Positions 1 to 10,723 of a stretch of 64,000 bases of DNA are shown here, piece after piece. Origin of the DNA: Gammaproteobacteria bacterium (GTDB taxonomy: Bacteria; Pseudomonadota; Gammaproteobacteria; Xanthomonadales; SZUA-36); NCBI GenBank assembly GCA_021772915.1, contig JAJFLB010000053.1, positions 62,001 to 126,000 on the forward strand. The letters run 5' to 3'. Position numbers and translations under genes: made by a program. The notes below the pieces were generated by a model. That model ran no database searches. It was not told the origin of the DNA and saw only the letters and a list, made by a program, of their open reading frames with translations. Every line of letters begins with the position of its first letter. Position 1 is the first letter of the stretch.

Positions 1-1006
1 GGTGATCCGGGACCGTTTGATTGCCCATGCCGTCCGGCAGGCCTTTAGAGATGTTTTGTACCATGGCAGACATCCTGCTTTTGTACTGTTTCTCGCAATA
101 CCTCCCGGTGCGGTAGACGTTAATGTTCACCCACAAAAGCAGGAAGTGCGTTTCAGGGACTCCCGCTCGGTGCATGATTTTATTTACTCCACACTCAACC
201 ACGCCCTGGCTGGAGCCGGTGTGGGTGGAGGTTCACCACGGCCAGGAACAGAATTCGAAGCGCCGGCCAAGCCTGGACAAACTGGCGGGTGGACATCCCA
301 ACAAGCTGCCATACCTATGAGCGTTGCTGAGCAGATACGGAGTTACACCCAGTTGGTATCTCCTCCTCCCGGGTCTCCGGGTCGCGCGAAATGTACTATG
401 GTGTCCGGGGACGAGGAAGAGTTCCCGCCACTTGGTTTTGCCTTGGCGCAGTTGCATGGCATTTATGTTCTGGCCCAAAACCAACACGGCCTGGTGCTCG
501 TAGACATGCACGCAGCACATGAACGTATCACCTATGAGCGCTTGAAGACGGGTTTATTGGAAAGTGGAATCCGCAGCCAGAATCTCTTGGTGCCCGTGAC
601 AGTGCATGTCAGCGAGCGGGAAGCAGACAAGTTGGAGGAGTACGCCGATAGTCTTGAATCATTGGGGATCAGCTGTGAACGATCTGGCCCACAGTCCGTG
701 ATGGTGAGGAAAGTACCCACTTTGTTACAACAGGCTGACATGACCCGATTGCTCCAGGATGTGTTGGCAGAGTTGGTAGCCAACGGCAAAAGTTTGAAAA
801 TTGAGTCTGAAATGGACGAGGTCCTTTCTTCCATGGCATGTCATGGTTCGGTGCGGGCCAACCGGCAGTTGAACGTCCCGGAAATGAATAGCTTGCTACG
901 CGACATGGAGCGGACTGAGCGGGCGGCGCAATGCAATCACGGCAGACCCACCTGGGTACAGCTGGATATGCAGAGTCTGGACCGGCTGTTTCTTCGCGGA
1001 CGTTAA
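1..1006 (+). CDS. mutL: DNA mismatch repair protein MutL, C-terminal part
   Basis: Couples mismatch recognition by MutS to strand incision. The 5' end is cut off by the window edge; reading starts in frame at base 2. The first 70 residues are the end of the N-terminal ATPase/transducer region (DVNVHPQKQEVRFRDS). A glycine/proline-rich linker follows, then the C-terminal dimerisation domain from about residue 142. That domain contains DMHAAHERITYE, matching the latent-endonuclease pattern D(Q/M)HAxxExxxxE, plus ACHGSVRA, CNHGRPT and a terminal FLRGR. These metal-site motifs are absent from E. coli MutL but known in Pseudomonas, so I infer a nicking MutL that works without MutH. miaA follows at once, as in many gammaproteobacteria. 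Confidence 0.97.
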   Translation, partial: VIRDRLIAHAVRQAFRDVLYHGRHPAFVLFLAIPPGAVDVNVHPQKQEVRFRDSRSVHDFIYSTLNHALAGAGVGGGSPRPGTEFEAPAKPGQTGGWTSQQAAIPMSVAEQIRSYTQLVSPPPGSPGRAKCTMVSGDEEEFPPLGFALAQLHGIYVLAQNQHGLVLVDMHAAHERITYERLKTGLLESGIRSQNLLVPVTVHVSEREADKLEEYADSLESLGISCERSGPQSVMVRKVPTLLQQADMTRLLQDVLAELVANGKSLKIESEMDEVLSSMACHGSVRANRQLNVPEMNSLLRDMERTERAAQCNHGRPTWVQLDMQSLDRLFLRGR

Positions 1007-1032
1007 GGCCCCCTAATTCGGAACCACCAACA

Positions 1033-1980
1033 GTGAAGCCGCAAAATCTACCACCTGCCGTGTTTTTGATGGGACCGACGGCCGCAGGTAAAACGGGTTT
1101 GGCAATGGAGTTGTGTGAGAGATTTCCGTTTGAAATCATCTCCGTGGATTCGGCCCTGGTATATCGTGGTATGTCAATTGGTACCGCGAAGCCAGACGAG
1201 GAAGTACTCCGCAAAGCACCTCACCGTCTGATTGACATTCGTGAGCCCACACAGAATTACTCGGCGGCCGATTTTCGCGGCGATGCCCGGCTTGAAATGG
1301 AAGCCATTACTGCAAACGGCAAAGTGCCGTTACTTGTAGGTGGCACGATGTTGTATTTCCATGCCCTGGAGCACGGCCTTGCGGAGCTACCTGCAGCGGA
1401 TGTGGAGGTGCGTAAGCAGTTGGCGCAAAAGGCTGAAAAAATAGGTTGGCCTGCCATGCATGAAAATTTGCAGCAGAAAGACCCGCAGACAGCTGCTCGT
1501 ATTCATCCCAATGATCCACAGCGTATTCAAAGAGCGCTGGAAGTCATTCAAATCAGTGGCAGTCCGATGAGTGAACTGCAGGCGCATTCTTCCGGCAAGG
1601 CGTTGGATTACCGTGTTCACAAGATCATCATTTCACCCCGGCAACGCAGTACCTTGCATCGACGCATTGAAGTGCGCTTTAATTTGATGCTTGATGCCGG
1701 GTTTGTCGGGGAGATGAAAGAGCTTTACGCACGCTCTGATTTACAGGCCGACATGCCAGCCATGCGGGCGGTGGGTTATCGTCAGGCCTGGGATTGGCTG
1801 GATGGTGGTTGTACCTTTGACGAAATGTGTGTGAACACCGTTACCGCGACACGTCGATTGGCCAAGCGACAATTGACCTGGCTGCGACGGGAAAGCTTGG
1901 CTGTATGGTATGATTTGCAGGCAGATGGGGCGCGTCAAGAAGTGGTGGAAGGGTTAAAGGAGTTCCTTGAAGCCTCGTAA
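1033..1980 (+). CDS. miaA: tRNA dimethylallyltransferase MiaA
   Basis: Transfers the dimethylallyl group to N6 of A37 in tRNAs reading UNN codons. The P-loop GPTAAGKT lies near the N-terminus, followed by the family signatures SVDSALVYRGM, GTAKP, PHRLIDI and GGTMLYF, and by VGYRQAWDWL and ATRRLAKRQLTWLR near the end. The frame is open upstream into mutL, but I chose GTG 1033: it gives about 11 residues before MGPT, as in E. coli MiaA, and removes overlap with mutL. The length of 315 residues is normal. It precedes hfq in the conserved mutL-miaA-hfq-hflX order. Confidence 0.95.
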   Translation: MKPQNLPPAVFLMGPTAAGKTGLAMELCERFPFEIISVDSALVYRGMSIGTAKPDEEVLRKAPHRLIDIREPTQNYSAADFRGDARLEMEAITANGKVPLLVGGTMLYFHALEHGLAELPAADVEVRKQLAQKAEKIGWPAMHENLQQKDPQTAARIHPNDPQRIQRALEVIQISGSPMSELQAHSSGKALDYRVHKIIISPRQRSTLHRRIEVRFNLMLDAGFVGEMKELYARSDLQADMPAMRAVGYRQAWDWLDGGCTFDEMCVNTVTATRRLAKRQLTWLRRESLAVWYDLQADGARQEVVEGLKEFLEAS

Positions 1981-2041
1981 GGTCGTACCCATGTTTGTTG
2001 CGTGATTAGATGAAAAATACAACAAGACAGGAGACAAGGCC

Positions 2042-2287
2042 ATGTCAAAGGGTCAGTCACTACAAGAACCATTTCTGAACGCACTACGGCGTGAACGTGT
2101 GCCGGTAGCGATTTACCTGGTTAATGGAATCAAGTTGCAGGGACAGGTTGAGTCATTTGACCAGTTCGTTATCTTGCTTAAGAATTCTGTCAGCCAGATG
2201 ATCTACAAGCACGCGATTTCAACGGTGGTACCAGCCCGTAATGTGAGCGTTTTTGAAGACGAAGAAGAAGCAGAAGAGGGGGAGTAG
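2042..2287 (+). CDS. hfq: RNA chaperone Hfq
   Basis: Sm-like hexameric RNA chaperone that pairs small RNAs with mRNAs. The 81-residue protein has the Sm1 motif ([21 protein letters not shown]) and the Sm2 signature [10 protein letters not shown]. The C-terminal tail is short and acidic ([10 protein letters not shown]) instead of the long tail of E. coli Hfq. A clear ribosome site (AGGAGA) lies upstream of ATG. It sits between miaA and hflX as expected. Confidence 0.97.
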   Translation: MSKGQSLQEPFLNALRRERVPVAIYLVNGIKLQGQVESFDQFVILLKNSVSQMIYKHAISTVVPARNVSVFEDEEEAEEGE

Positions 2288-2346
2288 CATCGTCCGCAGC
2301 GGTATATACCCCATTGCCAACTTGACCGGTACGCGGGCTGACAACT

Positions 2347-3642
2347 TTGTTTGAACGGGCTGACCGGGGCAACCGCGCAGTTGTCTTACACCCTGTATTA
2401 CGAGGTACCGGTCTGGACAAGCTTGATGAGTTTGAAGAGCTTTGCCGTTCAGCGGGTGTCGAAGTAGCTGTCATTTTAACTGCCCCCCGGGCTCGTCCGG
2501 ATGCCAGGTTTTTTGTCGGTAAGGGGAAAATTGACGAAGTGACCGAGCAGGTCTCCGCTACTGGTGCCGACCTGGTGTTGGTCAGTTGCGCGTTGAGCGC
2601 TATCCAGGAACGGAATATAGAAGCCGAATGCGGTTGCCGGGTCCTCGATCGTACTACGCTGATACTGGATATTTTTGCACAGCGGGCGCGTTCCCATGAA
2701 GGCAAGTTGCAAGTTGAACTGGCGCAACTGCGTCACATCTCAACACGCCTGATCAGGGGTTGGACCCATCTTGAGCGTCAAAAGGGCGGTATTGGTTTGC
2801 GAGGGCCCGGTGAGACGCAACTGGAAACTGATCGTCGTTTGATCGGGCAGCGAATTCGGTATCTCAAGGGTCGTCTTGACAAAGTCCGTAAACAACGGGC
2901 ACAGAGCCGTCGCCGACGGGAACGCGCGCAAGTCTTTACAGTGGCCCTGGTGGGATACACCAACGCCGGAAAATCAACACTTTTTAATGCACTGACGGAA
3001 TCAAACGTGGATACAAGGGACAGGCAGTTTGCCACCCTTGATCCAACTGTCCGGCAGTTACCCAATGTTCCAACTGGCAATGTGCTATTGGCAGATACGG
3101 TCGGTTTTGTCAGTGATTTGCCCCATGAGCTGGTTGCGGCATTTCACGCCACCTTGCTGGAAACCCGGGAGGCTGATTTGTTACTGCATGTTATCGATGC
3201 CGCGGACCCATTCCACCAACAGCGGGAGCAGGACGTGGAGGAAGTACTGGATAGCGTAGATGCGGGAAACATAGCCGTCATTCGTGTATTCAACAAGATT
3301 GACCTGGTAGACCGCCCGGCTGGCACACACGTGGGTGCCGATGGTGTGGTCGAGCGGATTGACGTTTCGGCACTGGAGGAGATCGGATTGTCCAGGCTGA
3401 AGAATGCCATTGCGACGAGACTCAAGGGTGAGCGTATCCGAACCTGGATCAGCCTAGGTGGCCAGCATGCAAAATTGCGTTCACAGTTATTTGATCTGGG
3501 TGCCGTTGAGGAAGAAAAGGTAAGCGCAAACGGTCAATGGCTGTTACACATTGACCTCTCCCAACAGGACGCAAAGCAGCTTGGCCGCATGCCCGGCGCA
3601 GAGGGGGTCCTGGTGCGAGAATCAATACTGGTGCAGAGTTAA
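2347..3642 (+). CDS. hflX: Ribosome-associated GTPase HflX
   Basis: GTPase that splits and rescues stalled 70S ribosomes. The N-terminal HflX domain (about residues 1-190) includes VGKGKIDEV and GPGETQLETDRR. The G domain has P-loop GYTNAGKST, the G3 motif DTVGF and NKID. The start is TTG at 2347; this gives MFERADRGNRAV, which aligns with the usual MF(D/E)R beginning, and no better start is nearby. The length of 431 residues is normal. It lies between hfq and hflK as in many gammaproteobacteria. Confidence 0.95.
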   Translation: MFERADRGNRAVVLHPVLRGTGLDKLDEFEELCRSAGVEVAVILTAPRARPDARFFVGKGKIDEVTEQVSATGADLVLVSCALSAIQERNIEAECGCRVLDRTTLILDIFAQRARSHEGKLQVELAQLRHISTRLIRGWTHLERQKGGIGLRGPGETQLETDRRLIGQRIRYLKGRLDKVRKQRAQSRRRRERAQVFTVALVGYTNAGKSTLFNALTESNVDTRDRQFATLDPTVRQLPNVPTGNVLLADTVGFVSDLPHELVAAFHATLLETREADLLLHVIDAADPFHQQREQDVEEVLDSVDAGNIAVIRVFNKIDLVDRPAGTHVGADGVVERIDVSALEEIGLSRLKNAIATRLKGERIRTWISLGGQHAKLRSQLFDLGAVEEEKVSANGQWLLHIDLSQQDAKQLGRMPGAEGVLVRESILVQS

Positions 3643-3765
3643 CACCATTGGCACTTGCCGCCCGGCAATGCGACACCTAAAATGTGTCCTCAATTCACAA
3701 TATGTGGATGCTAGTGGGAACTAAAGGACCCCTGCATTCACAGCCAGAAACTGGAGAACCCGATA

Positions 3766-4911
3766 ATGCCCTGGAAAGAGCCCGGAAAGGGAGATAAAGA
3801 CCCCTGGAATTCCGGCGGTCAGCAACCGCCTGATCTGGAAGAAATATTTCGCAATGCAAGCCAACGTCTACAGTCCCTGTTTGGGGGAGGTAAGTCCAAA
3901 AAAACGAATTCTGAAGGTGGCAGTGGCGGTGGTTCAGGCGGCGCTGGCGCGTTCTCATTGCTGTTGTTGATGGCCATATTTTGGGTGGCCTGGAATTCAG
4001 TACACATCATTGATCAGGCCGAGCAGGGTGTGGTGCTGCGTTTTGGTGAGTATTCCCGCACGCTGAACCCCGGTTTTAACCTGACCTTGCCGAAGCCAAT
4101 CGAAGACATCACCAAGGTCAATGTCAATAATGTCAGAGTTGTCGAAGACCGGGGACACATGCTTACCGGAGATGAGAATCTCGTGGAATTTATCTACAAG
4201 GTTCAGTACCGGATCAATAATGCACAGCATTTCCTGTTCAAAGTACGCGACCCTGAACTTACCCTGCGGCAGGCAGCGGAAAGCGCATTGCGTGAATCAG
4301 TGGGCACCAATAGCCTGGATGCCATCCTGGAGGGGACTGCCAGAACCAAGGTACGGATTGAAACCCAACGGGTCTTGCAGGAGACCCTGGATTTGTATGA
4401 AACCGGGTTGCAGGTTACGGAATTCAACCTGGTGGATGTGAATGTGCCCATCCAGGTAAGAGAGGCCTATTCCGACGTTATCCGGGCCCGGGAAGATCGT
4501 GAGCGATTTACTGAGGAGGCTCGTGTTCACGCCAATAGTGTCATTCCTGGAGCCCGCGGAACCGCGGCGCGAATTGGGCAGGAAGCTGCGGGGTACAAGG
4601 CCTCAACCATTGCGCTTGCAGAGGGTGAAGCCAGTCGCTTCACCCAGGTGCTGGCGGAATACCAGTTGGCGCCTGCGATAACACGCAAACGCATGTACCT
4701 TGAAACCATGGAAAATGTGTTGTCAAAAAATAGGAAGGTTTTTCTCGATGTAGATTCCAGCGGCAATATTTTGTACTTGCCGTTGGATCCATCGGGCGGC
4801 GCCAACGGCGCAAACATTTTACCGCCGGTGCTGAGCAGGGAGGCAGTCGGTGAAGATAGTGGGGAGCGCGGTAACGCTTCCCGCAGCAAATCACGGGGGG
4901 GAAGACAATGA
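3766..4911 (+). CDS. hflK: FtsH modulator subunit HflK
   Basis: SPFH/band-7 membrane protein that forms the HflKC cage around FtsH and modulates its proteolysis. The N-terminus is Gly/Pro/Lys-rich and cytoplasmic, with a poly-Gly/Ser stretch at about residues 47-60. One transmembrane helix (FSLLLLMAIFWVAW) is followed by the periplasmic band-7 domain starting VVLRFGEYSRTLNPGFNLTLP. Length 381 residues. Its stop overlaps the start of hflC by 4 bases, so translation is probably coupled. Confidence 0.96.
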   Translation: MPWKEPGKGDKDPWNSGGQQPPDLEEIFRNASQRLQSLFGGGKSKKTNSEGGSGGGSGGAGAFSLLLLMAIFWVAWNSVHIIDQAEQGVVLRFGEYSRTLNPGFNLTLPKPIEDITKVNVNNVRVVEDRGHMLTGDENLVEFIYKVQYRINNAQHFLFKVRDPELTLRQAAESALRESVGTNSLDAILEGTARTKVRIETQRVLQETLDLYETGLQVTEFNLVDVNVPIQVREAYSDVIRAREDRERFTEEARVHANSVIPGARGTAARIGQEAAGYKASTIALAEGEASRFTQVLAEYQLAPAITRKRMYLETMENVLSKNRKVFLDVDSSGNILYLPLDPSGGANGANILPPVLSREAVGEDSGERGNASRSKSRGGRQ

Positions 4912-5777
4912 GCAGACCTGTATTGATGATTATTGTGATTGTGCTGGCTGGGCTGGGTCTCGCTGGATTGTTTACGGTCAACGAGACAGAATACGCGATC
5001 CGCTTTCAGTTGGGCCGCATTGTGCGTGTGGATTATGCGCCTGGGTTGAACTTGAAATGGCCGTTTGTTAATAATGTCCGTAAGTTCGACAAACGCATTT
5101 TGACCCTGGATACATTACCTGAGTTAATGCTGACCTCAGAGCAGAAGTACGTCAATGTTGATTCATTTGTCAAATGGCGGATCGTGGACGTTGCCAGATT
5201 TTATACCTCAACACAGGGAAATGAAGCCATAGCGCTGAATCGATTGGACGGTATTGTCAGTGACCGCATCCGTAACCAGATTGCTGCACGCACCCTGGTC
5301 GAGGTTGTTTCTGAACAGCGTGTGACCACCATGAGGGCCGTTGCCGAGGCGGCCAATGCGGCTGCGGAGGAGTTCGGAATTGAAGTCGTGGATGTGCGTA
5401 TCAAAAGCATTGAATTACCCGATGATGTGCGTGAGTCCGTGTTCCGCCGGATGGCCGCAGATCGACAAAAAGCCGCCAACCTCTACCGCTTTGAAGGGCG
5501 GGAGGCGGCTGAAAGAATTCGTTCCGATGCTGACCGGCAGGTGCAGGTGTTGTTGGCGGAAGCTGAACGTGAAGGTCAGATTGTGCGCGGTGAGGGTGAT
5601 GCTGTTGCTACCAAAACATATGCACAAGCCTATGGACAGGACGAGGAGTTCTACCAGTTATACCGGAGTCTGCAAGCCTATCGCACGGCCTTTGGGAGTA
5701 ACCGCGATACCTTGGTCCTCGATCCCGGTTCTGAGTTCTTTGATTACTTTGGTGAAGCCGGCGGTAACAAGAAGTAA
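4908..5777 (+). CDS. hflC: FtsH modulator subunit HflC
   Basis: Partner of HflK in the periplasmic SPFH complex that regulates FtsH. One N-terminal helix (MIIVIVLAGLGLAGLFTV) is followed by the band-7 domain (EYAIRFQLGRIVRVDYAPGLNLKWP) and a long charged helical region with the typical DRQKAANLYRFEGREAAE and AEAEREGQIVRGEGDAVA segments. Length 289 residues. It starts at ATG inside the end of hflK. Confidence 0.96.
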   Translation: MSRPVLMIIVIVLAGLGLAGLFTVNETEYAIRFQLGRIVRVDYAPGLNLKWPFVNNVRKFDKRILTLDTLPELMLTSEQKYVNVDSFVKWRIVDVARFYTSTQGNEAIALNRLDGIVSDRIRNQIAARTLVEVVSEQRVTTMRAVAEAANAAAEEFGIEVVDVRIKSIELPDDVRESVFRRMAADRQKAANLYRFEGREAAERIRSDADRQVQVLLAEAEREGQIVRGEGDAVATKTYAQAYGQDEEFYQLYRSLQAYRTAFGSNRDTLVLDPGSEFFDYFGEAGGNKK

Positions 5778-5813
5778 ACAAGGCAGATTGTTCCTTGCAA
5801 AACAGGCATCGCA

Positions 5814-5999
5814 ATGGGTGAAGATCTGCTTACGGCGGTGGCACTGGTGCTGATCATTGAGGGTTTGCTACCCGGTATCGCCCCCATGGTGTGGATGAGG
5901 GTCATGCGTGATGCCGCCAAAATGGGCAGCCAGGGCATTCGTGTCGCCGGCATAACGAGTATGGTTGCCGGTGCAGTGCTGTTGTATTTTCTGACGTGA
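5814..5999 (+). CDS. DUF2065 small membrane protein (YjeT-like)
   Basis: A 61-residue inner-membrane protein with two hydrophobic segments (LLTAVALVLIIEGLLPGIAPMVW and GITSMVAGAVLLYFLT). The pattern LVLIIEGLLPxxxPxxW matches YjeT/DUF2065, which is regularly encoded between hflC and purA. Its function is not established. It is part of the same strand-continuous run as hflK-hflC-purA. Confidence 0.9.
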   Translation: MGEDLLTAVALVLIIEGLLPGIAPMVWMRVMRDAAKMGSQGIRVAGITSMVAGAVLLYFLT

Positions 6000-7328
<1,329 letters not shown>

Positions 7329-7368
7329 AGCCTGGAAGGGTAACTGAAGGAAACTGGCCAAGTACCAT

Positions 7369-7393
7369 AAAACCCGCCACACAGGCGGGTTTT
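7369..7393. terminator. Bidirectional terminator between purA and tRNA-Leu
   Basis: AAAACCCGCC, a 5-base loop and GGCGGGTTTT form a perfect GC stem with A/T flanks on both sides. It can therefore stop purA transcription rightward and tRNA-Leu transcription leftward. Confidence 0.9.
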
Positions 7394-7403
7394 GATAATC
7401 AGG

Positions 7404-7490
<87 letters not shown>

Positions 7491-7561
7491 AATGGGCTGA
7501 GAAAAAGAAGTTCTCAACCGGTTGGTGTGGAAGTAAAAATGGAACTTCCCAACCGGGGCGG

Positions 7562-7590
7562 ACTCTACCGATTCCACTCCACACTGTCAA
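7562..7590 (-). promoter_or_regulatory. Sigma-70 promoter of tRNA-Leu
   Basis: On the minus strand a perfect -35 TTGACA (7590-7585) is separated by 17 bases from TAGAGT (7567-7562), followed by a GC-rich discriminator. This layout is typical of stable-RNA promoters under stringent control. The predicted start is near 7555, giving a leader of about 65 bases before the tRNA. Confidence 0.7.
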
Positions 7591-7789
7591 CCAGAATTAG
7601 CCCTTATCCCTGCTGGTTTTATTATCAATGATCCGGACCGGAGAAGTGGCCCTTTCCGGTCTGTATGAGTGGGATCTGTAAGGTCGAAAGGAATCCCAGG
7701 AATACACTCACCGCTCAGGCAAACCTATCACGGACCGTTACAATTTCGCGTTACAATGGAATACGCGGGCAAGCAACAAGGATAATTGC
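7591..7789. other. Intergenic region upstream of rnr
   Basis: No gene is visible. It contains one stem-loop, GACCGGA/TCCGGTC at 7636-7661, and the ribosome site AAGGA before the rnr GTG start. The rnr promoter was not resolved. Confidence 0.5.
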
Positions 7790-9955
7790 GTGACCAATTC
7801 TTATCTCAGCAGAAAAAACCGCTCCAGGAAAGGCAAAATCAATGCTGTGGCTCCGTCGCGTGGTGAAATTATCAAGATGTTGGAAAACCGTGGTCAGCCC
7901 CTACAGCGCAAGGAAATCATTGCTGCACTGGAAGTAGAGTCCGATGACAGTCGTGAGGTTTTACGCCGCCGCTTAGGGGCAATGCTACGCGATGGCCAGC
8001 TGGTCAAAAATCGACGAAATGCCTTTGGTTTGCCTGGTCATATGGACCTGGTCAAGGGTCGTGTAAGTGCCCATCGTGATGGATTTGGTTTTGTCATTCC
8101 GGATGATGGGAGTTCAGATTTGTATCTGTCGTCTCGCGAAATGCGCAAAGTTCTTCATGGTGACCATGTGCTTGCAGGGGTCACCGGGACTGACCGAAAA
8201 GACCGTCGGGAGGGCATGATTACGGAGGTCCTGGAGCGCGCCAATGAAAACATCGTAGGCCGCTTTGTCGAAGAGAGCGGCATTGCCCTCGTTGTGCCGG
8301 ATGATTCACGCATCAATCAGGACGTATTGGTGCCCCTGGCAGATACCGCCGGCGCCCGTCCCGGCCAGGTGGTGGTGGCAAACATTGTAACGCCACCCAC
8401 AAATCACCAGCCACCGGTAGGTAAAATTGTCGAGATACTGGGCCAGTCCGGTGCGCCCGGAATGGCTACCGAAATTGCAATTCGTAGCCACGGTCTGCCA
8501 TATAACTGGCCGCAGGGCGTGGAGGCAGCCGCTCAGGCGTTTGGGGAATCGGTTACCAAGGATATGGCAAAAGGACGTAAGGATCTGCGCGAACTGCCAC
8601 TGGTCACCATTGATGGTGCAGATGCCAGAGATTTTGATGATGCGGTCTATGCAAAGCGGCAAAAAGACGGTTGGCGCCTGGTGGTTGCCATCGCCGAAGT
8701 TTCGGCCTACGTAAGGCCTGGTAATGCGCTGGATGTGGAAGCCGAGCAACGTTCAACGTCAGTCTATTTTCCAAACCGGGTGATACCGATGCTGCCTGAG
8801 GCCCTGTCAAATGGTTTGTGTTCACTCAAGCCGGATGTTGACCGTCTCTGTCTTGCTTGTGAGATGACGGTTTCGGGGCAGGGAAAAGTCAGCCGTGCCG
8901 GATTTGTGGCCGCGGTGATGAACTCATCTGCACGCCTGACCTATCCGCAGGTCGCCGAGTACTTCGAAACCGGGAACTTGAAGCATCACCAGGACCGGCA
9001 AAAGGTGAAGCGCAATCTTGACGATTTGCACGGCCTTTACCAGGCGTTACGAAAAGCGCGTTTAAAGCGTGGTGCGATCGATTTTGAAAGCACAGAATAC
9101 GGGTTTAGTTTAGATCAGCGCGGCGCCGTCACGGGTTTGGTCGAGCATCAACGCAATGATGCACACAAGTTGATAGAAGAGTGCATGATTTTAGCCAATG
9201 TCGAAGCAGCGCGTTTTCTGCTCAGGCATGAACTGCCGTCCCCATACCGGGTGCATGCACCACCACCCGATGGCAAACTGGAAGCCCTGAAGCAGTTCCT
9301 GCAGGGACAAGGCATGCGGGTTCCGTGGCGCGACGATCCTCAGCCAAAGGATTTTGAAGCAGTGGCCGAGCAAGCTCGTGGCCGACACGACGAACAGTTG
9401 GTCATGGCAGTCCTGTTGCGCTCACAAAGCCTGGCCGCTTATCAGTCAAAAAATGAGGGGCACTTTGGTCTCGCGCTAAAGGCGTATACCCATTTCACTT
9501 CGCCAATCCGGCGTTACCCGGACCTGCTGGTACACCGCGCCATTCACTTTGTGCTGGCACGCAAAAAAACGACGACATATGCCTATACAGAAACAGCGAT
9601 GTCAGATCTGTGCACACTGTGTTCGCACAATGCACGCCGGGCCGAGGAGGCTGAGCGTGATGTCATTGACCGGCTCAAGTGTGTCTACCTTGAAACCAGA
9701 ATTGGGGAGAAATTCGACGGCATGGTCAGCGGTGTAACGGCATTTGGCCTGTTTGTGGAACTGAACTATGGACGCATCTCCGGTCTGGTTCATGTCACCG
9801 GTCTGCCAAATGATTATTATCATTTCGACTCGGTGGCCCATCGCCTGACAGGCGAGCGACGGGGGCGGGTGTTTCAGCTTGCCGACCGGGTGAAGATACG
9901 CGTGCTCGCTGTCAACCTGGACGAGCGAAAAATTGATTTTGATCTGGTGGAGTAA
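7790..9955 (+). CDS. rnr: Ribonuclease R
   Basis: Processive 3'-5' exoribonuclease that degrades structured RNA. Domain order: N-terminal helix-turn-helix (residues 20-75), cold-shock domains (about 80-240, including GRVSAHRDGFGFVIPDD), the RNB catalytic domain with the Asp-rich centre DARDFDDAVY, and a C-terminal S1 domain (FDGMVSGVTAFGLFVEL). The 721-residue protein ends right after S1, so it lacks the basic tail of E. coli RNase R (813 residues). The start is GTG with AAGGA seven bases upstream. rlmB begins directly after the stop codon, as in many gammaproteobacteria. Confidence 0.96.
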   Translation: MTNSYLSRKNRSRKGKINAVAPSRGEIIKMLENRGQPLQRKEIIAALEVESDDSREVLRRRLGAMLRDGQLVKNRRNAFGLPGHMDLVKGRVSAHRDGFGFVIPDDGSSDLYLSSREMRKVLHGDHVLAGVTGTDRKDRREGMITEVLERANENIVGRFVEESGIALVVPDDSRINQDVLVPLADTAGARPGQVVVANIVTPPTNHQPPVGKIVEILGQSGAPGMATEIAIRSHGLPYNWPQGVEAAAQAFGESVTKDMAKGRKDLRELPLVTIDGADARDFDDAVYAKRQKDGWRLVVAIAEVSAYVRPGNALDVEAEQRSTSVYFPNRVIPMLPEALSNGLCSLKPDVDRLCLACEMTVSGQGKVSRAGFVAAVMNSSARLTYPQVAEYFETGNLKHHQDRQKVKRNLDDLHGLYQALRKARLKRGAIDFESTEYGFSLDQRGAVTGLVEHQRNDAHKLIEECMILANVEAARFLLRHELPSPYRVHAPPPDGKLEALKQFLQGQGMRVPWRDDPQPKDFEAVAEQARGRHDEQLVMAVLLRSQSLAAYQSKNEGHFGLALKAYTHFTSPIRRYPDLLVHRAIHFVLARKKTTTYAYTETAMSDLCTLCSHNARRAEEAERDVIDRLKCVYLETRIGEKFDGMVSGVTAFGLFVELNYGRISGLVHVTGLPNDYYHFDSVAHRLTGERRGRVFQLADRVKIRVLAVNLDERKIDFDLVE

Positions 9956-10723
9956 ATGCGGCCACCAGAAACTCAGTTATTGATTGGTATTCACGCGGTG
10001 TCATCCGCGCTGAAAACAGCTGCACAAGAGGTTGAGTGGCTACGTATTGTTGGTGGGAGCAGCAACAAGCGGTTGCAAGAGGTTGCCTCCCGGGCACATG
10101 GCTCCGGCGTAGAGGTTATCCAGACGGCCCGGGCCGAACTGGATAAATTGTGTGGGCAAGAACGTCACCAGGGTGTGGTCGCGGGTTTCAGGGGCAGTAA
10201 CGTGGTTGGCGAGGGCCAGCTGGATACAATCCTGGCTGCCATTGAGGGCACGCCGCTGCTGCTGGTACTCGATGCCGTGCAGGATCCACATAATCTCGGT
10301 GCATGTTTGCGCACCGCCGAAGCCGCGGGTGTGCAACTGGTGATAATTTGCAAGGACCGGTCGGCAGGTATCACAGCGGTGGCACGAAGGGCGGCCAGCG
10401 GGGCTGCCGAGACATTGAAGGTTATCCAGGCCACCAACCTGGCGCGGGTATTACGGGCGCTTAAAAAGCACGGTATCTGGTTAATGGGCACGAGCGACCA
10501 GGCTGGCAAAGACCTGTACAACTCAGATCTTAGCGGCCCACTGGCATTGGTGGTGGGTAACGAGGGTAGTGGGTTGCGACGTCTGAGCGCCGAGACTTGT
10601 GATTTTCTGGTTAAAATTCCGATGGCCGGTAAAGTCGAAAGTCTTAACGTGTCGGTTGCCACCGGCGTTTGTCTGTATGAAATCAACCGGCAACGGAACG
10701 AATACACCAGGAAAAAGCCATGA
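9956..10723 (+). CDS. rlmB: 23S rRNA (Gm2251) 2'-O-methyltransferase RlmB
   Basis: SpoU-family (SPOUT fold) methyltransferase acting on G2251 in the peptidyl-transferase P loop. An N-terminal L30e-like substrate-binding domain (IGIHAVSSAL) is followed by the three SpoU motifs: VLDAVQDPHNLGACLRTAEA, VVGNEGSGLRR and IPMAGKVESLNVSVATGVCLYE. Length 255 residues. Its ATG directly follows the rnr stop, and it overlaps the next gene by 4 bases. Confidence 0.96.
   Translation: MRPPETQLLIGIHAVSSALKTAAQEVEWLRIVGGSSNKRLQEVASRAHGSGVEVIQTARAELDKLCGQERHQGVVAGFRGSNVVGEGQLDTILAAIEGTPLLLVLDAVQDPHNLGACLRTAEAAGVQLVIICKDRSAGITAVARRAASGAAETLKVIQATNLARVLRALKKHGIWLMGTSDQAGKDLYNSDLSGPLALVVGNEGSGLRRLSAETCDFLVKIPMAGKVESLNVSVATGVCLYEINRQRNEYTRKKP

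Noticed and set aside
669..1214. A 181-codon frame opposite mutL and miaA
   Set aside because: It crosses two well-identified genes on the other strand and has no recognisable domain.
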